17,745 nucleotides of DNA from JAAUTS01 sp038250235 (lineage in GTDB: Bacteria; Verrucomicrobiota; Verrucomicrobiia; Methylacidiphilales; JAAUTS01): positions 1 to 17,745 of the forward strand of contig JBBSCO010000057.1 in assembly GCA_038250235.1 (NCBI GenBank). Direction: 5' to 3'. The number at the start of each line of letters is the position of its first letter. Positions within the stretch are counted from its first letter, which is position 1. This document shows, piece by piece, positions 1 through 6,917 of the stretch. A program made the translations under genes and the position numbers. The notes under the pieces are model-generated. The model made no database searches, was not told where the DNA came from, and saw only the letters and a program-made list of their open reading frames with translations.

Positions 1-535
1 CGGCCTCCCTGGAGATACAAAGCACCAGATCGAAAGACGCCAGGGCCTTCACCCCCCTGGCGCATAATGCTGCATCTATTCTGGATTGCCTGGGTCTCCT
101 TAGTCCGATGGCATCATGAAAAACCCCCACCAACCTGGCCGCTGTTTCTCCGACTTTTTTGAAAAAAGTTCCCCGGTTATCCCACAGCAAATCTGGAACG
201 AGAACTATGTCTTCCTCTTTCCATCCCCGCTGCCATCCAAGCGAGAGAGAAGCATCGCGGCCCGCATGCCAAAGATCCGGAAGATGGACCGGCAGAAAAG
301 AATCATACAGGGCCAATCCCCGCAGATTTGGGGAGGAAACACGCTCCAGAATGTTTCTATCCTCCACCACGATTCGACGGTAATCGCAGCGAATGGATTG
401 CCAGTAAACCGGCGTGTAGCTGTGCTGTAAACTCAACCAATCATGCAGTGCCCGTTGCATCCGCCTGACACCTGTGTTCAGAGGCGACTGACAGGCACTA
501 GTGACATCAAGATAGATTTGGGGCACAGCCTTCAT
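1..535 (-). CDS. GT4-type glycosyltransferase, 3' end cut by window edge
   Basis: Translating the minus strand by hand from the ATG at 535-533 gives 178 open codons running off the left edge. The N-terminus (QIYLDVTSACQSPLNTGVRR) matches the starts of the next two genes upstream (DVT, a G, then R-x-x-R). The segments LVPDLLWDN, GVFHDAIGL and LVLCISREA line up with the paralogues' acceptor-side Rossmann domain. The GT-B C-terminal half with the EX7E donor-site motif would lie outside the window. The start overlaps the stop of the upstream gene as ATGA (532-535), so translational coupling is likely. It is the third of three tandem paralogues and the most distal visible gene of a polysaccharide operon. 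Its role, transfer of a sugar to a lipid-linked glycan at the inner membrane, is inferred from family and context. Donor and acceptor cannot be told. Confidence 0.85.
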   Translation of the reverse strand, partial: MKAVPQIYLDVTSACQSPLNTGVRRMQRALHDWLSLQHSYTPVYWQSIRCDYRRIVVEDRNILERVSSPNLRGLALYDSFLPVHLPDLWHAGRDASLSLGWQRGWKEEDIVLVPDLLWDNRGTFFKKVGETAARLVGVFHDAIGLRRPRQSRIDAALCARGVKALASFDLVLCISREA

Positions 536-1704
536 GACAAAACAGATTCCAGTTCCTTCCAGTAGTCTTCCCAGTTGCGAACAGGTCTGTTGTAAGCCGC
601 CGCCGCCAACTCCGCACAAAAAATCCTGTCTGTCAAAAGATGCTTCATGGCGGCAGCCAATGCCCCCGTTCCCATCGGTATTGAAACCACTCCCGGACCC
701 TCCGACGTTTCTCCGATGGCACCCGCATTCCCGCAGATCACAGTCCGTCCGTGCCAAAAACTTTCCACAATCGGCAATCCAAACCCCTCCATCAATGAGG
801 GGAAAACGGTGAAAGTCGCTTTCTGATAGGCCCGATGAAGTTCCTCGTCCCGCACGTGCCCGCGCCAGACCACAGGAAAACCCTTTTTTTGCAAAGAACG
901 GATTTGCTCCAGGATATCGCGGCTTTCTTCCGGCACATCCTCACAGCCGATCAACTCCAAAGTGAACTCCAGTTTCTCCTTCCATAACATTTCGCAGGCC
1001 CTGAACAGGCATTCGTGATTCTTAAGTTTTTTCAAACGGGCTACATAGAGAATCCGGGAAGAATACCCGTCCGGAGGACTGAAAGCCGGACGCTCCGTTC
1101 GAAACGGCACGGGCCAGACAATCACTTTGGTTCGCGCATGGGGAATGCCGGCTCGCAGCCAAAGGCGTTTCAATTCTTTTTCCGCATCTCTAGAAACACA
1201 AAGCACGAGGTTCATGCGTCCCAAAAGTCTCAAAGTTGATAGATGTAGTTTTTTCTCCCAGAAAGCCACACGGGGATCCAACAAAGGAATGGCATCATGA
1301 AAGATGGCGATTTTGCGCCCAGGTTCCCGCACAAGACGATTAAGAAATAATAGCCGGTTGTCAGGAAACAAGGATGTCAGAAGGAGTGAGTCCTCCTCCC
1401 GCATCCGTCTTCCCAGGCAGATCCTCCGGGGACAACGCAAGGCATCCCGGAATCCTGCCCCCAGAAGGGAAAGTGTTGAATCACTCGGAGCCTTCCCTAA
1501 GTCTCCTGATGATGGAAAGGGATCGTCCAACAGACGTTTTGATTCCGGAGTAAGTCCGGTGTAGCCGAAGTAAAAAGGCTGCCAAACCAGAGGTGTGACA
1601 TCCTGCCTTTTTTCCACTAGTTTCCGGTACAAACCACGTGTGGTTCTGGGGATGCCACTTTGCAGTGGCAAAAGACAGGCACCAGTCACATCCACGAAAA
1701 TCAT
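532..1704 (-). CDS. GT4-family glycosyltransferase (polysaccharide assembly)
   Basis: This 390-residue protein is a GT-B fold retaining glycosyltransferase of family GT4 (glycosyl transferases group 1), a normal length for the family. The N-terminal domain carries FHDAIPL (135-141), a motif common in O-antigen GT4 enzymes. The C-terminal domain starts near residue 218 (RILYVARLKKLKNHE) and holds the EX7E motif in EGFGLPIVE (306-314), whose two glutamates contact the nucleotide-sugar donor. CGNAGAIGE follows. It is one of three tandem paralogues downstream of the Wzm/Wzt exporter genes. Its start lies 9 bp after the stop of the 1714-2898 gene and its stop overlaps the start of the next gene by four bases. 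The likely task is adding one sugar to an exported O-antigen or capsule-like glycan on the cytoplasmic face of the inner membrane. Sugar specificity is not predictable. Confidence 0.92.
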   Translation of the reverse strand: MIFVDVTGACLLPLQSGIPRTTRGLYRKLVEKRQDVTPLVWQPFYFGYTGLTPESKRLLDDPFPSSGDLGKAPSDSTLSLLGAGFRDALRCPRRICLGRRMREEDSLLLTSLFPDNRLLFLNRLVREPGRKIAIFHDAIPLLDPRVAFWEKKLHLSTLRLLGRMNLVLCVSRDAEKELKRLWLRAGIPHARTKVIVWPVPFRTERPAFSPPDGYSSRILYVARLKKLKNHECLFRACEMLWKEKLEFTLELIGCEDVPEESRDILEQIRSLQKKGFPVVWRGHVRDEELHRAYQKATFTVFPSLMEGFGLPIVESFWHGRTVICGNAGAIGETSEGPGVVSIPMGTGALAAAMKHLLTDRIFCAELAAAAYNRPVRNWEDYWKELESVLS

Positions 1705-1713
1705 ACAACCCCT

Positions 1714-2898
1714 TCAAAAATTCAGAAGCGTTTCGAGATCCCGACCATAATCGTTCCATCTGCGGAACTTCCTCCCGACCGATTCTTGATAAAGGCGCGA
1801 ATATAGATCCTTGTCCTGTAAAAGGTTTTTTATGGCAGAAGCCAGTTCTTCGGGATTGTTCTGATCGATGAGCAGACAACCTCCGCCTTCTCTGGCCACC
1901 TCTCCGATCGCACCGTTTCTTCCGCATATGACCGGACGTCGGTGCCAAAGGCTTTCAATGATGGGCAATCCAAAACCTTCCATCTGAGATGGGAAAACTG
2001 TGAAGGAGGCATTTTTGTAAGCCTCGTTCAGTTCCACATCACTGATATGTTTCCTCCATTGGATGGGATATCCTTGAGCCGCCAAAGTTTTGACACGCTT
2101 CAAAATACGCCTGGTATCAGAAAAGGCATCCTCAACCCCGATCAGATCAAGGGTAAATCTCACGCCCTGCCTCCAAAGCATCTCGGCCGCCACAAGCAGA
2201 ACCAGGTGGTTTTTACGGAGCTTCAAACGGGCCACATAAATAATATGCGCCAGATCCTGGTTCGGCGGGCTCTCCGGACGCAGCTTGGAAAAAGGCACGG
2301 GCCACGTCACTACAGGTGTCGGTTTGGCGGGGACTCCATCTCGCTTCCAATACCGCAAAAGATCCGACCGGACTTCCTCCGAAATACAGATCACCTGATC
2401 GAGGTGTCCCAGGGCACAAACATACTCACGGAACAATTTGTCATTGCTGTCAGCCTGGCCGGGAATATTCAAGGGCATCGCATCATGAAAAATAGCCATT
2501 TTTTTTCCGGGCAACATCGTCCAGCCCTTCCATGTTTTGATTCTGGAATCCCAACACAAATCCGGAATCAGCAGAATGTCACCTTCTCCGGGCAAAGCCC
2601 CGGAATCAATGCCCCTGCTTTTGCGATTCCAATCGTCTGCCAAAGATGCCATCCAGGAATCCAGACTCCAACGACCCGGCACCCCCTGGGGATTCTCATA
2701 AGATGCAAAAGGATGGCAAAGAAATCCGGCCTCGCGAACGGACAGGCGTCCATAACGTTTGCGGGAAAAATCCCAGCATAGTGGCAGCACTTTGGCAGGC
2801 ATCCGCTCATTCAGTTCCTGGTAAACCCCGCGGACAGTCCGGTGAACACCCATATTGACCGGTGAACTGGCGGCACTGGTGACATCCAGATAGATCAT
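1714..2898 (-). CDS. GT4-family glycosyltransferase (polysaccharide assembly)
   Basis: This 394-residue GT4 enzyme is close in layout to its downstream neighbour. It has an N-terminal DVTSAASSPVNMG segment, IFHDAMPL (136-143), a second domain from about residue 219 (IIYVARLKLRKNH), and the EX7E motif in EGFGLPIIE (307-315) followed by CGRNGAIGE. The shared N-terminal signature and conserved VFPSxMEGFGLPI block across the three tandem genes point to duplication followed by divergence. The ATG overlaps the stop of the ABC ATPase gene as ATGA (2895-2898), which ties glycan synthesis to export in one transcript. It is expected to act at the inner-membrane cytoplasmic face. The exact linkage made is unknown. 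Assignment to GT4 is firm; the O-antigen role rests on the neighbouring exporter. Confidence 0.92.
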   Translation of the reverse strand: MIYLDVTSAASSPVNMGVHRTVRGVYQELNERMPAKVLPLCWDFSRKRYGRLSVREAGFLCHPFASYENPQGVPGRWSLDSWMASLADDWNRKSRGIDSGALPGEGDILLIPDLCWDSRIKTWKGWTMLPGKKMAIFHDAMPLNIPGQADSNDKLFREYVCALGHLDQVICISEEVRSDLLRYWKRDGVPAKPTPVVTWPVPFSKLRPESPPNQDLAHIIYVARLKLRKNHLVLLVAAEMLWRQGVRFTLDLIGVEDAFSDTRRILKRVKTLAAQGYPIQWRKHISDVELNEAYKNASFTVFPSQMEGFGLPIIESLWHRRPVICGRNGAIGEVAREGGGCLLIDQNNPEELASAIKNLLQDKDLYSRLYQESVGRKFRRWNDYGRDLETLLNF

Positions 2899-3611
2899 AC
2901 AGAAAGGCGCGCTTGGAACATTGTGTTTTCGTAATCACGAACCACTGTCTCTGAAGGGCCTACGGCAACAATTTCCCCTTGTTCGATCCAGACCGAACGA
3001 CTGCAAAGTTCCTTGATTTTCTCCCCGTCATGGGACACAAGAATGGCTGTTTTGCCGGATTTGAGACGTTTATCAATGGCCACGGCTGATTTTAAATTGA
3101 AACTTTTATCCCCAACTGAAAGCATTTCGTCAATCAACAGAACATCCGGATCCACTTCAAGTGCCGTGGCGAAGCCCAGACGGGCATGCATCCCGCTGGA
3201 ATAGGTATAAATAGGTTGTTCAAAAAAATCGCCCAGTTCGGAAAACTCCTTGATTCTTTCCAGGCTTGCCGTCATGTGTTGCTTGGTGGCCCCAAGCATC
3301 ATGCCGTTCAGAATTGCATTCTCGCGCCCCGAAAGGGTGGAATGGGAACCCACCCCGATGGACAGCAACGTGGTACACAGCCCGGGCTGAATCTTCAGTG
3401 CGCCGCGATCCGGGCTGATGATACCCGCCAGCAGCCTTAAGAGAGTGCTTTTGCCGGCACCGTTCCGACCCAAAACACCCAGGGTTTCCCCGGAGTGCAG
3501 ATCAAACGTTATGTTTTTCAGCGCCCAGAAATCCGAACGGGACCCCTTGAAGAAGCCGTGCGGCCTCCGGTAACAGACGCCAGTCTGGTTTAATGAAATG
3601 AGCATGGACAT
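2895..3611 (-). CDS. wzt: Wzt/KpsT-like polysaccharide ABC exporter ATPase
   Basis: This 238-residue ABC ATPase powers export of a finished or growing glycan across the inner membrane with the permease encoded just upstream. Visible motifs are Walker A GRNGAGKST (48-56), the signature YSSGMHARL (137-145), Walker B VLLIDE (157-162) with the following SVGD, and the H-loop SHD near 193-195. The form YSSGM rather than LSGG, and LSVGD after Walker B, are typical of the polysaccharide-exporter subfamily (Wzt, KpsT, TagH). At 238 residues it lacks the extra C-terminal carbohydrate-binding domain of long Wzt proteins, so it resembles short Wzt or KpsT. A second in-frame ATG two codons downstream (3605-3603) is an alternative start. 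It lies 2 bp after the permease stop and overlaps the next GT4 gene by ATGA. Confidence 0.92.
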   Translation of the reverse strand: MSMLISLNQTGVCYRRPHGFFKGSRSDFWALKNITFDLHSGETLGVLGRNGAGKSTLLRLLAGIISPDRGALKIQPGLCTTLLSIGVGSHSTLSGRENAILNGMMLGATKQHMTASLERIKEFSELGDFFEQPIYTYSSGMHARLGFATALEVDPDVLLIDEMLSVGDKSFNLKSAVAIDKRLKSGKTAILVSHDGEKIKELCSRSVWIEQGEIVAVGPSETVVRDYENTMFQARLSV

Positions 3612-3613
3612 AA

Positions 3614-4381
3614 CTACCGGTGAATCGCCTTTACGATGGAAAGATCTATCCGTTTATAAATCAACAACGAAGCCATGATGCTGAAAGATCCAAAACAGGC
3701 CACATAAGCCAACTTGCCCCAATCCGGCCAGAGACCTTGCAATAGAACCGCCCGATAGGCCTCTATGAGCACCGCCATAGGATTCATGTAAAAATATACA
3801 TGAAACTCGGCTGGCACCTGCTCCACAGCAAAGAAAATCCCCGACACCAGCATCAGGGATCTGAGAATGGCATCCATGGCCACCTTGGCATCCGGAAAAT
3901 AGGGCATCAGTGCTGCCAGCGGAAGACTGACTCCAAGAATCACTGTCAGCTGTAGCAACAATATCAGCGGCAAGGCGAGGTAGGCTTGGGAAGGTAAGTG
4001 CCCCGTGCACCAGCTCCAGATCAACAAAAGTAGTAACAGAAAGAGAAACTTCCAGGTATTGGCCAGAATGCTGATCAACGGCAGGACAATCTTGGGAAGA
4101 TAGATGAATTTCAACATGCTACCGGCGTCAAAGATGGAACTGGACGAAGACATGATTCCTGAAGCAAACCACTGCCAGGTAATGGAACCAACCAGCAAAA
4201 AACTGATGGCACCGACTGACGATTGCTCCAACACAAGCGTGAGAATGGCATAAAACATGATGGTGTTGAGCAGGGGCTCAAGCACCCACCACACATATCC
4301 CATGTAATTGAGCTGCGCTTCCGATTTAAGCTCCGCATAAGTGCGGTAAACGATGATATCCCAGTAGCGCTGCCATTTCAT
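3614..4381 (-). CDS. wzm: Wzm/KpsM-like polysaccharide ABC exporter permease
   Basis: This 255-residue ABC-2 type membrane protein is of usual Wzm/KpsM length. The N-terminus is amphipathic with aromatic and charged residues (YRTYAELKSEAQLNYMGYVW), as in polysaccharide exporters. About six hydrophobic segments follow, including YAILTLVLEQ, FLFLLLLLLIWSW, LILLLQLTVILGVSLPLAAL and ACFGSFSIMASLLIY. The sequence ILRSLMLVSGIFFAVEQVP and NPMAVLIEAYRAVLL fits the C-terminal part of the family (NP..xxxxAxR). With the ATPase encoded 2 bp downstream it should form the inner-membrane channel that moves an undecaprenyl-linked glycan to the periplasm. The start ATG overlaps the stop of a small upstream ORF as ATGA (4378-4381). 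Confidence is high for the family. Whether the product is O-antigen, capsule or another surface glycan is open. Confidence 0.92.
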   Translation of the reverse strand: MKWQRYWDIIVYRTYAELKSEAQLNYMGYVWWVLEPLLNTIMFYAILTLVLEQSSVGAISFLLVGSITWQWFASGIMSSSSSIFDAGSMLKFIYLPKIVLPLISILANTWKFLFLLLLLLIWSWCTGHLPSQAYLALPLILLLQLTVILGVSLPLAALMPYFPDAKVAMDAILRSLMLVSGIFFAVEQVPAEFHVYFYMNPMAVLIEAYRAVLLQGLWPDWGKLAYVACFGSFSIMASLLIYKRIDLSIVKAIHR

Positions 4382-4566
4382 GAAATAGAAATCTTTCGAG
4401 CCTGAAAATCTATAAAATTGTCCGCCTTATTGCAACGGTATAGTGGAATTCTGCTGCCGCCGCATACCACCTTTTGATGCAATGGTTTCCCCTTGAAATC
4501 TTTTGCCGGAATCATCTCGGGTCTTAGAGCCGTTTTAAAGAGGCTTTTCAATGCTCCAACACTCAC
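4378..4566 (-). CDS. possible 62-residue small protein leading the exporter operon
   Basis: This short ORF starts with GTG (4566-4564) and has no clear Shine-Dalgarno site. It encodes 62 residues rich in K and R (MSVGALKSLFKTALRPEM at the start) and no membrane segment. I do not recognise it. The argument for it being real is its stop, which overlaps the start codon of the wzm-like permease as ATGA, the same junction type used elsewhere in this operon. The argument against is its small size, weak start, and lack of any recognisable domain. It could be a short leader peptide coupling translation to the permease, the tail of a decayed gene, or chance. An internal ATG at residue 18 is an alternative start. 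Confidence 0.3.
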   Translation of the reverse strand: MSVGALKSLFKTALRPEMIPAKDFKGKPLHQKVVCGGSRIPLYRCNKADNFIDFQARKISIS

Positions 4567-4657
4567 TGTAGAGTCTCACGGGTTGTATCCTTGTGGATGA
4601 CTCAAAACGGATGCTCTCAACCGATAAACCATGGCCTCTTAACAAAAAATCAACAAA

Positions 4658-5641
4658 ATGATTCCTCTAGTCCAAAAAACCCTGGTGATTGTTCCCGAAA
4701 ACGGGATAGGCAATCGCCTACAAGCCATACTTTCAACCCAGATTCTGGCACAAAGACAGGGCTGGAATGTACAAGTCGATTGGCAACCCAACCGCGAAAG
4801 CTGCCATTGTCATTTGACGGACTTGTTTGAAGAAAACCCGGGCTGCCCAGCTTACTCCGTAAACCTCTGCCCCACCGGTGCCGTCTGCCTCTTGGAAAGA
4901 TTGGAACAAAACCGGATCGACACTCTGGAAGACCTGATGGAAACCCATCCTATGGTTTGTGTCCGCTCCTATACCCAATTCCACGATAGTAGCACCTCTT
5001 GGCAGGAACACAGGCTCGCAATGTTAGGTATGTTCGACCATTGGAAGCCTGCCCACTCTATCGCGCATCAAATCCTGGAACCCGATCCAGATGTCATTGG
5101 CGTCCACATCCGGGGAACCGATTCCATCCGTTGTATTTGCTTCACACCACTGGCACTTTATATCCAGTTTATCATAAGCCAACTGGAGCACTCACCGCAT
5201 TCGCGTTTTTTTGTATGCTCAGACGAACACTCCAGCGTGCATATTTTACGCCAACGCTTTGGAGATGGCAGAATCCTCACCTACAACCATGCCCCAGCAA
5301 ACCGAATTACCATGGAAGGAATACAGCATGCCCTGATCGAGTTCCTGACCCTGGCCCGATGTCGGCTAATCTGCGCCAGTTATTACAGCTCGTTCGCCGA
5401 TCTGGCCGTTGTTTTGGGAAATAAACCCTCCGTGAAGCTTACCACATACAAAGCCCCTCTTGACTGGACTAAAGCAGGCGAAAAATTTGAGCCTTGGGTT
5501 AGTTGGCAAAGAGGAAAAGGCTGGACTCGAAAGAAGAAGAGAGGCCTTTGGGACTCTGTACGAAGCCATTTCGCACTCTGGCGCACACGCTGGTATTTGA
5601 CGGACTTCTACCAAACCGGTTTTTGGCACAAAATTGGCTGA
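4658..5641 (+). CDS. fucosyltransferase-like glycosyltransferase (GT23/O-FucT-like fold)
   Basis: The 327-residue protein carries hallmarks of the fucosyltransferase superfamily. There is an N-terminal glycine-rich GIGNRLQA (16-23), and the nucleotide-sugar-binding motif HIRGTD (150-155) in the context DVIGVHIRGTD, corresponding to the HxRxxD/HxRRTD motif of NodZ, FUT8 and related enzymes. A FFVCSDE segment follows, then a late block with ASYYSSFADLAVVLGNKP, the usual place of conserved S-S-F residues. The last 60 residues are rich in K, R and W. GDP-fucose is the usual donor in these families, but donor use here is inferred. The gene diverges from the exporter operon across about 90 bp, and its likely job is decorating the same surface glycan. 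No strong ribosome-binding site is seen before the ATG. It ends 60 bp from the convergent end of a GT4 pseudogene. Confidence 0.72.
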   Translation: MIPLVQKTLVIVPENGIGNRLQAILSTQILAQRQGWNVQVDWQPNRESCHCHLTDLFEENPGCPAYSVNLCPTGAVCLLERLEQNRIDTLEDLMETHPMVCVRSYTQFHDSSTSWQEHRLAMLGMFDHWKPAHSIAHQILEPDPDVIGVHIRGTDSIRCICFTPLALYIQFIISQLEHSPHSRFFVCSDEHSSVHILRQRFGDGRILTYNHAPANRITMEGIQHALIEFLTLARCRLICASYYSSFADLAVVLGNKPSVKLTTYKAPLDWTKAGEKFEPWVSWQRGKGWTRKKKRGLWDSVRSHFALWRTRWYLTDFYQTGFWHKIG

Positions 5642-5655
5642 TGTTTCTTGGAAAT

Positions 5656-5674
5656 CGATTCTTCAGAAAAATCG
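5656..5674 (+). terminator. weak hairpin after the fucosyltransferase-like gene
   Basis: CGATT and AATCG face each other around a short centre, giving a stem of seven pairs with one mismatch and a 3-base loop. It sits 14 bases after the stop of the 4658-5641 gene. No T-tract follows on the plus strand, so a Rho-independent terminator is only a weak reading. Confidence 0.2.
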
Positions 5675-5701
5675 GAAGTTAAAGCATTTCCGGATTGGCT
5701 C

Positions 5702-6856
5702 TTAGGATAAATCGATCAAGTCACGCCCAAACACCCTTTCCGAATTTTCAGGCGCACAGGCTTTTGCCCTCATACTGGCATTTTGCCTATCATCCGCATT
5801 TCCGCGCGCCTCTTCCGGCATCTTTCCATTGCCTCAGCCACACTTTTTTCCTGGGGATAAGCCGCTGCAAATCCACTCACGCCATCCCACACCAATTCGG
5901 CATTTCCAGCCACATCGGTCACCACCGCGCCGCGTCCGCAAAACATTGCCTCCGCCAAGGATCAGGGTATTCCCCCGCAGCGTGAGGCCTGCAACAGGCA
6001 ATGGTTTTCCCTCCATAGCCCCTCAATGTCCGGCATGGCACCCTGAAACCGTACAGTTTTGAGTATATGGAGTTTTGCCAGTCTTTCTAGGCTGCGCATC
6101 TGCGGTTCATCCCCATAGACATTGAGTAAGCAGCGAAGTTACCGCCAAGCTTCAGGGGCCAGCACGGCAAAGGCCGGATCGTGGCCCTTGGACTTGGGGT
6201 CAAAGCACCCGATTATGACAGACTGCGGAGACTCCTCTGCTGGCCACGGGTGTTCCGGGCCTGGGCAGCACTATGCCAATCTGGCCCCCATCCATCGACG
6301 GTTGTTCTCAGCACAAAAATAATTCGCCTATATGTGGCTCATTCCAGCCAATAGCCGCTGAACGTGCCAATCCAAGGGCCCAAGCTTCGCCCCTCCCATT
6401 TTGTGTGATCGTCGGCAAAGGAATCTCACCCTGAGACTGTTCACCAACAAATCAGGCACCATCGCAATTTTCACACCGGCTGACCACAAACAAGTCAGGC
6501 CTCTGCGCTAGAATTTAATCCATAGTGTGCCGACGCCCTGGGCTTCGTATCCACTTTTTATGAATCAGCCACTTCTCCCATTTCGTCAACTCCTTGCCGT
6601 TTTCATCTTCCAGGGCACGGGGTCAGCGGAAATAAAAATGCGCCTCGGCTTCAGGCAGAGCCGACAAGTTTTCCGGCAAAGGACCGTAATCATGGAGGCA
6701 CACCGCCGCCAGCCTTCCCTGCCGCAAAAGCCACGAAGCGGTCTGCTGCTACAAAAACCCGGAAGCACCTTCGTAGACACAGGGATGCATCGCAATAAAG
6801 AGCACCGTTCCTGCGGGCATTGGGGTGAGGTCGGGCACATACCAACCGCTAATCAC
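5702..6856 (-). pseudogene. decayed GT4-family glycosyltransferase
   Basis: No long ORF survives here, but pieces of a GT4 protein appear in order on the minus strand in shifting frames. They run from TVLFIAMHPCVYEGASGFL (ending in TAG near 6747), through VCLHDYGPLPENL and LAQRPDLFVVS, to VYGDEPQMRSLERLAKLH with FQGAMPDIEGLW, then AEAMFCGRGAVVTDVAGNAE with ELVWDGVSGF, and finally RVFGRDLIDLS before a TAA at 5704-5702. These correspond to the N-terminal domain, the middle of the C-terminal domain, the donor-site region and the C-terminus. The span of about 385 codons equals a normal GT4 length. I count at least four in-frame stops and several frameshifts, so it cannot make the enzyme. It is not a close copy of the three GT4 genes at 1-2898, so it represents a separate lost transferase of the glycan locus. 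The 5' end (a GTG at 6856) is approximate. Confidence 0.78.
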
Positions 6857-6917
6857 ACCCTTTATTGAATGACATACCTCTTTTTTTCCTCTATTTGTTT
6901 TCCTGCTCATTTCACTT

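Noticed and set aside
116..430. Plus-strand open frame of 104 codons at the left end
   Set aside because: The minus strand here encodes the edge-truncated GT4 transferase, with clear homology to its neighbours.
1942..2781. Plus-strand open frame of 279 codons
   Set aside because: Antisense shadow of the GT4 gene at 1714-2898; no domain, no start signal.
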